From Stercorarius parasiticus (lineage: Eukaryota; Chordata; Aves; Charadriiformes; Stercorariidae): a DNA stretch of 64,000 nucleotides. The notes beneath the pieces were generated by a model, which saw nothing but the letters and a program-made list of their open reading frames with translations, was not told the origin of the DNA and made no database searches. The position numbers and the translations under genes were made by a program. The stretch is from contig VWZL01000877.1 in NCBI GenBank assembly GCA_013396915.1, positions 629,296 through 693,295 on the forward strand. Direction: 5' to 3'. Positions 24,419-33,720 of the stretch are shown piece by piece (positions within the stretch are counted from its first letter, which is position 1; each line of letters starts with the position of its first letter).

Positions 24419-24700
24419 AAAAATATTAAGACCAGAACTATTTTATTTAGAAAGGAAAACAGTAAAAGATGATAGAATTGAGGTATATAAAATAATGAAT
24501 GGTGTGAAGGAGAAATCAGATGCCCTTCATAAAACAAGAGGGCACCTAATGGAATTAAAAAAGGCATTAGCTTATAAATGGATAAGGATATCACTCTCCA
24601 GCTTATCTCTAAGCAACCCATGGAACTCTCAGTTGCAGGATACTGATGTAAATAGTTCAAAAACATTAAGGAAAAAAGTAAAGATTGTATATAGCCAGTA
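24419..24700 (+). mobile_element. L3/CR1-like LINE fossil (end of ORF2 and 3' UTR)
   Basis: The plus strand follows the distal end of the L3/CR1 group ORF2. A frame reads IEVYKIMNGVKE, followed by TRGHLMELKKA, the counterparts of the conserved IEVYKIMNG and TRGHxMKL blocks. The downstream CATGGAACTCTCAGTTGCAGGAT corresponds to the block in these LINEs that encodes LWNSLPQDV. It is far more diverged than the CR1 copies at 3.6-4.7 kb and contains frame breaks, so it predates the avian CR1 expansion. The long open frame on the opposite strand (24391-24864) is only its antisense. Confidence 0.78.
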
Positions 24701-27700
24701 ATAAATACAGAAGATTTTTGAGCTAAAGAAAATATATCTTCAAAGCAAAGTCTTCCCCTGAAAGAACCATCTCTTTTTATTCCTGGTTGAGTTTCACCTG
24801 CCTGAGTGCAGAAGGCCCAGCAAAACCTGTACCTGCTTTTCACATGTCCCCAAAACAAGAACACTCCTGCCTACTCGTTTTTCAGGAAGCCTCTTCCTCA
24901 GAACAGCATCAACAGTCTTAGAAATTCAATTTTCTGCTAATAGCAAAAATCATGTCCTCATTTTGCCTCCGGGAATCCTAAGCTGTCTTTGTACCAAAGA
25001 GGCCACTGTTAGGAAAAGATGGAGAATAAGGAAGGTGGCACCACCTTGTTCTTTTCCCCTCAGCTCACATCTGCAGCCACCTTCAAAATCCACGGCTTCT
25101 TTCCCTCCAGAGTCAAGCTGCAGATCCATGTAAGATCCCACCTGGATCTCAGTGACCATCTCTTGGACGGCTAGGGTAAATCTATCAGTCTTCTATTTGT
25201 CTACACAGAATGGAGCACTAACTGTCCAACTCTCCCTTTTGTCTCTCTCCATTGGTGCTGCATCTGCTGATTTTCACCAGTCTTCAAGTCTCCCTCTAAC
25301 TTCTCTCCCATCAGTGAGCTCCCTTTGACAATGTGTGTTAATTGTCCTCAGTCTATCTAGTCCGTCTTTTTCTCATTTTCTCCTATAATGGTCTTCATGC
25401 CTTCACCTACAGTCACCAGCTGGCACAGCTGCCTCGACATCACCCGTAAGGCTCCCTCCAATACAGATGGTAAGCCTGTCTAACCCCTTTCCTGACATAC
25501 CACCACTTACAGTGAAACAAGCTGCTGTAGATAAACGGTGTCAAATTTGCCTGTTACTGGCAAGCTAGGAAAGTCTGTTTACCTTGTGTGAGTGGTCCTT
25601 AGTGCATGGATTATGTTTCTTCAGTGTTTAGAAAAGTGTTTGGTATAATGGGTACATAACAGGCTACAGAAATGATAATGATCCTCTGAATTATTCAGCA
25701 CTGGTTCCTGGTGCTGAATGCATGGACCATCAACCAATCTCTTTTAGGACATCTTAACTAAACCTCTAGGTGAGTCCTGGATTATTTAGAGAGCAGTACA
25801 CTTTGGGGAGATCAGCATCAGTATTTTAGTCAGAGAAACCCGTTTTATTCCTTCCCCTGCATCTGGGCGACCACAGCACTCCTCCCTCCCTCCCTTACGA
25901 CTCTGTGATCATGCTGATGGGCCTGGACTCCCTTTGTAAGAGCTGATATGCACAGCGCCTCTTCCATCGAATGCCTCCACCAAGTTCAGTTCACACAGGG
26001 AAATAAACCTGGTTTTATTTCACAAGAGCACTTTGCCTTAACTTTGAGCTACTTCAGCAGCCCCTGGGTACTGTGGTTTCCAACAGTTATTTATATGTTC
26101 TCAATGTCTGCCACTCCTCTCCTCTCTTCCTCCTGCTCCTCTGGCAACACTGATAGCAGGAGCTATTATTAATTACTTGTTGAATACCTACAGTGCTCTG
26201 CTGCAGCAGGGGAAACAGTCCTTCCCCACCAGGAGTTATAAACTGGGTATGCCAAGTGAACAGCACAGAAAGTTTGCCGGGTGATTGGACGAAGAGGATG
26301 GTTTTAAGTTAATGTTTGTAAGAAGGTGAGGAAAAGAGAAAAGGGCTCTTTGTTCATGTTTCTTTGTTAAATCTCTCCTCTCCTTGCTACACAGTATGAT
26401 GAAAATAAAGTGAATGCCAGTAAATAAATCAGAGGAAAACTGTAAGCATTAAAGGTCTAACTAGGAAATAAATGAAGAACTACAGAAATAGTTTTGCAGC
26501 TGGAACTGAGAAATGATGAGAGAAAAATATCTAAAGAGCAAATCAGAAATCCCTCCTGCTGCCAAACACTTAGACAAAATTTTAACTGATCATAAAAACA
26601 GACCTTGACCAAGGATTTTTTAATGTGAAAAATCCAGGTTATTTTTTTTTTTTTCCTGTCAGATGGTCTTTTTCAAATTTCCATCTAATGAAGATTCAAA
26701 ATAAGTAGTGTTTTTCAGGTGTGAGAAAGGTCTGGTTTCAGTTTTGCTAAAGAATCTCAAATTGCTTTTTGACAGATTAAATATATATAATTAAAATGCA
26801 TTTTTTCTTTAAAAAAAACTAAGCCTTTTCTCCACTGACAGAAATGTTGATGAAAAAAATTAGTCAACCGTAGCCTATTGGGACTGTGCAGGTAAGGTCA
26901 CTGAGGTAAAGGGTTGGCAGTGCTTCTTTTTGTAAATATTCTCCAAGTAGCCGAGGTTTTAAAGACATGCCCAAAGCAGAGAATTACCAAATTCAAGGTC
27001 TCACTTTCAATGCTGGATCTTCTAGATACTGTATCAGAAAGTGTTATTGGAAACCAATCCCTAAACAGGGCCAGTTTATACTCACGTTTATTGTCATTTA
27101 TCTTGAACAGTTACTTCTCTTCTCTCTGGGATTCACTACCTGTGTGTATTTATAGGGAATAGCTGTATCACTTTGCTGACTACACTTTGCTAACGTGGAC
27201 ATTCAAGCCTCTTCTAATCTCCTTCCACAAGACAGACGCTCCATTCCCTGATAATCCTTCTAGCCGTGGTTCCAGCTTAAGCTCACCTTTCTCAAAGATG
27301 GATGCTCAGAGCTCCACACTGTGCTCCAGATCAAGTTTCACCTGTGGCTTCCATGAAATATTAGTATTTCCTCATGTCTGCTGGAAATACCTTGCCTGAG
27401 ACAACCTCCCATCATTTCTGCCTGACCAAATCACAATATGGCTTCACAGTCCTTCCGTGGGAACTAAAAGCTGTGACAGGTGAGGTCTGGCAAAACCGAT
27501 TACAGCAGTAGGAGACAGTTTTGTCCCCACACCAGCTGCCTGTTAATAGAGGCAACCACAATCACAGAGTCAGGAGTGGGGTGCACATGCCTGAGCCTAT
27601 ATACTACCAGTTCCAGTCCTATGTTGGCTATCCTGCAAATCATCCTTAATTACGCCAGTGAAAATTAAGGAAAACCTATAGATGCCTATACTGAACCTGA

Positions 27701-28592
27701 GGTTTGAGGTAGAAATTAATCAGAAATGCTGGCTGAGGGGGAATGACCACAGTTGTAAAGGTCTCGTTTGAGAAGCAGAAAGAGCCATTAACTGGGGTGA
27801 GACAGAACAGTCTTACTTTTGGGTTTTTTTAAAGGTTGTTCCTTATTCATGAGTGCGTTGGGCAAGGAAAACCAGTTGAGTAAAAGCCACTAAATAATTT
27901 GTCAGGATGAGCTGTCCTTTGCCCCAACAAGCACTTCTAAGGTTTGTATCCCTCACCCGTAGACTTCGGCTGCATACAAACCACCTGCAAAGCCACATCT
28001 GCGCTAACCTGCCAACCACATCAAACCGGTAACTTCCATTGCCAGTGGGGGTAGCCAGCCAGATGAGGAGCTATCAGGAAAAGGTTATCAGGTGAGCCAT
28101 TCATCTCATAAACACGGGCGTACAACAGCTGAACATGCAACAGCATCAGCTTTGGTTCAGTTGGATATGGGATGTTGTTTATTTGATTTCTGGATCAAAA
28201 GCATGATTAAAATACACATTGGAGAGCCCAAGGTTATTAAAGCCACAACATACATCATCAATATGGAATGTGCTAATGGCTTTCATATACATTAATTTTT
28301 TTTGAACGTATTATCAGCTAGGAAGATAGTAGTTACTCCCTCCTCCTGCCTATGGATGTTCTCTAAATGTATTTTCACATTCAACTTAATTTACCAGAGA
28401 AGTAGTGAAAGAAGAGGTACCTCTGCCTGCACAAGTAGTAAAGTTGGACAAAACAGAAATTAAGATGTGCATTTTATATTTTTCTCCTTCAAACTGAAAA
28501 AAAAAGAAAAGAATTTGTATTCTGTGAAAAGTAGGACAACAGAAATCTGTATTTTAATACAGGAAGGCAAATTAATTCTTTGTGAAACAACA
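24701..28592. other. Unique stretch, no gene seen
   Basis: Contains a short CTCC-rich run near 25880 and a poly-T run at 26641-26655. No frame has coding character and no further repeat was recognised. Confidence 0.5.
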
Positions 28593-28636
28593 CAGAAGTC
28601 AATGGCACTACACCAGAGATGAATTTTACCCAGGCT
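28593..28636 (+). mobile_element. Fragment of an old amniote interspersed repeat (TGAAGTCAATGG family)
   Basis: CAGAAGTCAATGGCACTACA followed by CCAGAGATGAATTTTACCCA resembles a motif order that recurs across reptile genomes: a GAAGTCAATGG block, an ACACCAG block and a GAATxTGxCCCA block. I cannot name the family with certainty. Confidence 0.4.
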
Positions 28637-30043
28637 GTAAAAAGAAAACATAAGTGCAATGCCGACCAACAGAAGAGATTCCATTTAAAGTAAGAATTAT
28701 GTTTCTGTCAGAAAAAAACAACAACTAACTAAATTTGTTTCCTGGAAGGAGATCCAACTTGGCTCCGCTGCAGCAGTGTAAAAGGATCCAAAATAAGTAA
28801 CAGCAGGCATCTCTGCTAGAATTTGCTTCTGATCGACATAATTTTTCCTCTGGTACCAGAGAAGAATTGAACACACATTGCAAGTGAGGCACAGCAGTTA
28901 CTGCACAGAACACGAGAAAGGGGGCTAAAGCTCTGGCATTTAAAACTCGGCTCAGCCAGTGAGTCAGCACATGGTCTTAAACAAATCGCATACACTGTGT
29001 GGGGTGAATTCCCTCCCAAATGCTTTCTATTTCAGAGACATGTAAGTCCTGTTGGGATAGCGGGGGAGAATATTCTTAATTGCAGCCATGTTCTATGTCT
29101 GCATCCCCATACATTATGATGGGGATCAGACCCTCCCTGCAGGAGTGTTAGCAACACTGAGGGACTATCAGCTCCCCGAAGTGCCAGCATTTTACAAAAG
29201 CAGGAACTTTACATTATGCTTTAGTGGTGGCAGTTTGTATATACCAGCACACATTAATAAATGAACAGTAAAGCACCATAACCACAATCTGTGCATCTGC
29301 GTCTGTTTTATGGTGTCCTGAAAATGTTTCTAGAGTGGTTGGAATACAGAAAGCAGAAATTATCATTCCTTCCCAGCTAGGCTCATGTGAAAGGCTGTCT
29401 GACTGTGACTGGCAGATTTGATATTCTGTTAATTGTGAGAGACCCCACTTTGAATAATGTACTCACATTTGTCATGATCAGTGAATATTTCCTTTCACAT
29501 CGTGTTTTCTCCATACATAAACTTATCATAATCCAATAAAGAGCCTACGTGAGCAAGTCTTCTACATGCAGCCTTTCCTCTATGCAGGGGAAAGGCTGGC
29601 TTTTTTGTGTATGATAGTCATGCCATTTTTCATTTCTGCCCGAGTGAGGTCCACAATGACTGGAAGTCTTCCTCATGCAAAATGATTTGTTCTCAGGTTG
29701 GTCTGACCTAAAGCTGAAGGCTTCATTCAGAGACATCCAGTAAGAAGTGCTTCTCGGAAACCAGTAACAAAAGCTGCACTAGACATGAGGAAATTGTTCA
29801 TTAAAAAAAACAATACCAAAAACCAGTTAGGGAACTACGCTGATGTGACAAATGAAAATGTAATGGGAGGAAAAAAAAAAGAATAATCAAAAGCCAACAC
29901 AGTCCTAAAGTTTCACAGTATTTGTCTTTTAAAAATTAGATGTACACCAGATATTCCCCCCAAAATCTTGTGTCTAATTCAGTTGTATTCAAAATGGAAT
30001 TTAGACGAAGGCAGTGTTTCTAAGGGACAGAGCAGCACCTAAG
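28637..30043. other. Unique stretch, no gene seen
   Basis: No gene, repeat or structured element recognised apart from short A runs near 29805 and 29870. Confidence 0.5.
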
Positions 30044-30121
30044 GTCCGAATCTGACTTAAATCCACAGGAATTCCACTGAAATCAATGGCTAAAGCAGTG
30101 CAAATCAGCAGATCTAAATCT
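30044..30121 (+). mobile_element. Fragment of an old amniote interspersed repeat
   Basis: GAATCTGACTTAAATCCACA and TTCCACTGAAATCAATGGCT show the same TGAAxTCAATGG core as the fragments at 28593, 41311 and 42331. It directly abuts the MIR at 30128, so the two may have been inserted side by side or belong to one composite element. Confidence 0.4.
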
Positions 30122-30127
30122 GTCCTA

Positions 30128-30250
30128 GCTGATTCCAGATCTATCTTTTATTTGCTATATGGCTTTAGGCAAGTCAGTGACCTTCTTTTTATTTCTCAGT
30201 TTCTCCATCCGTAAAATGGTGATAATACTGCTTGTAATACATGAAGACTG
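30128..30250 (+). mobile_element. MIR SINE fossil
   Basis: The sequence runs ATATGGCTTTAGGCAAGTCA, GTGACCTTC, TTTCTCAGTTTCTCCATCCG, TAAAATGGTGATAATACTG. This is the full order of the MIR core and its LINE-related tail (CTTGGGCAAGTCA, CTCAGTTTCCTCATCTG, TAAAATGGGGATAATA). It is the best-preserved MIR in the window. Confidence 0.88.
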
Positions 30251-30814
30251 GGGTGACTGGTTAGTTCCGTAACATGGGCTGGATATGAAAATTGCTGGGG
30301 ATCAATCACTTTTAGTTGCCTTCATCACCTTTATTGACTCTTTATAATTTTAATACTCAGCTTTTTTGCTTGCTTACATATTTCTCTTTTAAAAAGCGCA
30401 AGCCATAGCTTGGAATCCTTATTCGAGTTTTAGGCTGTTTATTTCCATGGCAGGATTCACACGAGAAAACCAAGTACAAAATTTGGAACTTGGCCCCAAC
30501 AACAAAAAACTGTGAGGATATTTCAAACAAAACTCATAAATCACTGCATGAAATTAGTCCCGTTTAGATTCGTTTTTCAGAGCGCAGAGGAATGTGCATA
30601 TTAACTGACCCATTGATGCCCATGCAACAAGGGCACGAACAGAAACGTCGCAAAACCTTCTTCACCCTTATTTGATTAATGCACACTGCGCTGGTATTTG
30701 CAGCGATAGTCAATGTTGTTCAAACAGCGAAAACGGGGAAAAAAAATTAAAAAATACAGAACAACCCAACCTGAAAACACCCTAACGTCTGACAGCTCAG
30801 AGAGGGACCTCTAG

Positions 30815-31567
30815 CGTGTGCTAGAACATTTCGTGTTGCGCTTCGGGCGTCATTAATACACCAAAATCACCGCAGTCATTTTGAACAGGCGAAGGGAAGT
30901 TTCGCCAAGTGCCTCCGACCCGCGGGGCCAGCCAGCATCCCTGCAGGGCCGCTGCTGAACCCAACATTACAAGTGGCATTAAATTGCCACTTTTTTGTTG
31001 TTTCCAGGCTCCAACTTCCTCGCCCCGCAGATTTCCCCGCTCGCAGCCCCCAGCGGTCGGGGAGGGAAGATGAAAGATGGAAAGTTGCTTTTCAGGCGCA
31101 GCTTTTCCTCCCGTTCTTGTGACAGAGAACAAAAATCATCAGTCGGGCCACCAAGCCCCGCACCCGCCTGCTGCCGCCCCCCGCCATCGCACACCGTGCG
31201 ATGCTCGGAGGTGCAGCGGGGCGGTTCTGGCTCCTTTCCCTCCCCCGCCGGCCGGCGNAAGCGTTTCGCCCATTTTAATTTGCCCCAACAATCCCGGCAC
31301 GCTAAATGCCCGCAGGGCGCGCTCAAATAAACTTGTATCTCGCTGATTGGAAACAGGCGGCGAACGTGTTTTTTTNCGTTCCCCCTCTTCCGGGACGGCG
31401 TCGGACACCGGGGGCAGCGGCAACCGGTCCCGGGGGGGTAAAGCGCCGTCCCGCCGCCAACGGTCGCCTCAGTCACCTCAACGGCCACCAACGGTCGCGA
31501 GAGCCTCAGTCACCTCAACGGCCGCCAACGGGCGCGGGCGCATCAGCCGCCGCCAACGGTCGCCTCA
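30815..31567. promoter_or_regulatory. CpG island, left part (probable promoter)
   Basis: CpG and GC content rise sharply at about 30815 compared with the AT-rich surroundings. The rise runs through CCGACCCGCGGGGCC near 30917, the GC-rich block at 31130-31260 and the minisatellite at 31441 up to the assembly gap. An inverted CCAAT box (GATTGG at 31345-31350) lies inside. In vertebrates such islands usually mark transcription start sites of housekeeping or developmental genes. The direction of transcription cannot be read. Frames on both strands are open because of base composition, not coding. Two single undetermined bases lie at 31258 and 31376. Confidence 0.7.
31441..31567 (+). repeat. GC-rich minisatellite, about 37-bp period
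   Basis: GCCTCAGTCACCTCAACGGC starts at 31466 and again at 31503, a period of 37 bases. The hexamer CAACGG occurs six times in the block, and later units become irregular before the gap. The array runs directly into the undetermined bases, so its true length is unknown and the repeat probably caused the gap. Confidence 0.88.
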
Positions 31568-31942
31568 NNNNNNNNNNNNNNNNNNNNNNNNNNNNNNNNN
31601 NNNNNNNNNNNNNNNNNNNNNNNNNNNNNNNNNNNNNNNNNNNNNNNNNNNNNNNNNNNNNNNNNNNNNNNNNNNNNNNNNNNNNNNNNNNNNNNNNNNN
31701 NNNNNNNNNNNNNNNNNNNNNNNNNNNNNNNNNNNNNNNNNNNNNNNNNNNNNNNNNNNNNNNNNNNNNNNNNNNNNNNNNNNNNNNNNNNNNNNNNNNN
31801 NNNNNNNNNNNNNNNNNNNNNNNNNNNNNNNNNNNNNNNNNNNNNNNNNNNNNNNNNNNNNNNNNNNNNNNNNNNNNNNNNNNNNNNNNNNNNNNNNNNN
31901 NNNNNNNNNNNNNNNNNNNNNNNNNNNNNNNNNNNNNNNNNN
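31568..31942. other. Assembly gap (375 N)
   Basis: All bases are undetermined. The gap lies inside the CpG island between the GC-rich minisatellite and a C-rich run, the usual place where short-read assembly of avian promoters fails. Any first exon could be hidden here. Confidence 0.99.
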
Positions 31943-32045
31943 CCACCCCCCACCCCCAACTCACACTTCCGATATTTCTCTCTCCCGGCAGCGGTCTGCT
32001 CTCCTCGCTACACCAGAGAGAAATGCAATAGCTTGGCTAAGGTAG
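31943..32045 (+). other. Right edge of CpG island with candidate splice acceptor
   Basis: After a C-rich run the sequence reads TTTCTCTCTCCCGGCAG (ending 31991), a good acceptor. It is followed by 50 bases and then GTAGAC at 32042, a weak donor. If an exon starts inside the gap, a plus-strand second exon at 31992-32041 is conceivable. No conserved peptide is visible. Confidence 0.2.
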
Positions 32046-32217
32046 ACAGAGCAAAATACAGAGAATAGTTGCTCCAGGGCTTTGAAACCCCTCAAGGCAA
32101 GGATCAGGATACAATTAGCTCATGTCTCTACCTCCAGTCGGAATCAATCTCCGAAATAAAAGTTAAATTAAATTAACTGATCACACGGGCATAAAATTGA
32201 TCTCCTTCGAAACGTGC

Positions 32218-32241
32218 ATATAGATAGATAGATATATATAT
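32218..32241. repeat. GATA/TA microsatellite
   Basis: Three TAGA units pass into a TA run. A short simple repeat. Confidence 0.85.
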
Positions 32242-32460
32242 CGCGTGTATTTTTTTTTTCGGATTTTTTTGGTGGAAAAAACAGTCTCATTCCAGCCTCC
32301 AACTTGCTTTTTACTCGTCCTCTTGCACAGAAAAGCTGATTTTAATCGTTGTGATTAGTTTTGATGTAACGTTTCCGCGGGCGATTTCTGCAAATGGATG
32401 GAGTGTTTCTTTGCCAGAAGAGGGAAAAGCAGCAGATGATGATAATTATAAGGATTGTTG

Positions 32461-32505
32461 GTTGTTTCTTTCTTTCTTTCTGTCTCTCTCTTTCTTTTTA
32501 TTTGT
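32461..32505 (+). repeat. TTTC/CT pyrimidine tract
   Basis: A near-pure pyrimidine tract of TTTC and CT units, about 45 bases long. A simple repeat. Confidence 0.8.
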
Positions 32506-33539
32506 ATTTAGATCTGTCTCTTCACTTTCCCGAGTTGACCTGACATTGCCATTGCACTAAGGTCGCACAACTTGTTGATTAGGATCACCTCCCGTTTTGA
32601 TCGAGGGATATGTGATAATTTGGCAGTGGAGCAACACATTTTGTGTTCCCTTGGCTATATAACTTCCCAAATGACGTGTATAAAAATAAGCACATGGAGT
32701 CTGCTTTGCCCCAATCAAGTCTGAATCAATGCCTGGGGGTGATACACAAACTCATTTCAAATGCTCAACCATGCAGAATTGCAGAAAGATTGAAGGAGTT
32801 GCACTGCATTTTTTATTTTTTTTTTTTTTTAAAGCAGCAAAATTAAAAAAAACAGATACATGCAAGCAAATCCAGGAATTTACCACTTAGGTTCATGTGA
32901 CATCGCTCGCAAATGCTACTAACTTTCCTTCTCCAGTTATCCAATCGAACTGGAGTCTTGCCTTTTTCATCTTCTGCAGCCGGGAGTTTGCAGCTCCCTT
33001 CTGAAGAAAACAAAACCGGGGATAACCAAATGATTTACAAATCTTATTATTTATCACTATTCCCTTATTCTACCATTCTTTACCTCCCACTCCGCTCTGT
33101 ATTGCTTTGTTCAACGCTACCGTGTATAGAAGCCGTATTATTTTTTTGTTGCTGTTGTTAGTGTGGGCTATTTTGTCATAAACCCATGGGTCACCTCCCA
33201 TTAGTGTCACATCTTCGCAGTATACTTTTGTGAAACGGTATGTTTCTAAGCACTTCACAGTCCATTAATTCAGAGTCTTTGCTGACATTTCCTATGAAAA
33301 AGACCAGGCTGCGAGGCCAAAACTGCCCAACAAAGCCCCTGAATGGAACCAGACGTGTCCAGCGAATACCTACAATTAGCTTTTTATTTTATGGTTTTAG
33401 TATTTTAAAGAAAGCAATGCAAAATACAACAATCGCCTTTTTCTCCTACGGCAGTTGCTGCAGCCTAAAGAATGACTAATTCTCTTGCTTAAAAATACAT
33501 CCAACCCAATACATTCTTTTTGTCCTTCCTCTTCTCTTT

Positions 33540-33720
33540 AAATGATAAGCATAATAACATGGTAGGACTTCTCACGTAGGAATCGCACCATTTGCGAATG
33601 CTTTATTATTGCGGCATAACGAGCACGAATATGTTAGGTTAATTAACCAGGAGTGATTGACAGGAAAACTTTAAGTTTACGTGCCCCAAGAAACACTCAA
33701 TATGGCTTCATCTTCAAATT
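33540..33720. promoter_or_regulatory. Candidate enhancer with PBX-MEIS composite and homeodomain-type sites
   Basis: TGATTGACAG at 33654-33663 is the exact decamer bound cooperatively by PBX with PREP or MEIS homeodomain proteins. Six bases to its left lies GGTTAATTAACC (33637-33648), a perfect 12-base palindrome with a TAAT core on each strand, close to an HNF1 or paired-homeodomain site. Within 60 bases to the left lie TTTATTATTG and several CpGs, rare in this AT-rich context. The cluster about 2 kb from the CpG island suggests a distal regulatory element of a developmental gene. Function is inferred from motifs only. Confidence 0.4.

Larger units (their letters stand above)
32046..33535. 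other. Unique sequence right of the CpG island
   Basis: AT-rich with scattered CpG, a GATA/TA microsatellite, a pyrimidine tract and a poly-T run near 32812-32830. No coding character. Lying next to a CpG island, it may contain promoter-proximal regulatory sequence. Confidence 0.5.

Noticed and set aside
24391..24864. 157-codon open frame on the minus strand with hydrophobic stretches
   Set aside because: It is largely the antisense of the L3/CR1-like LINE fossil and AT-rich sequence, which gives Leu/Phe/Ile-rich translations by composition.
31306..32045. Frames of more than 200 codons through the CpG island
   Set aside because: Most of their length is the run of undetermined bases, so they are open by definition.
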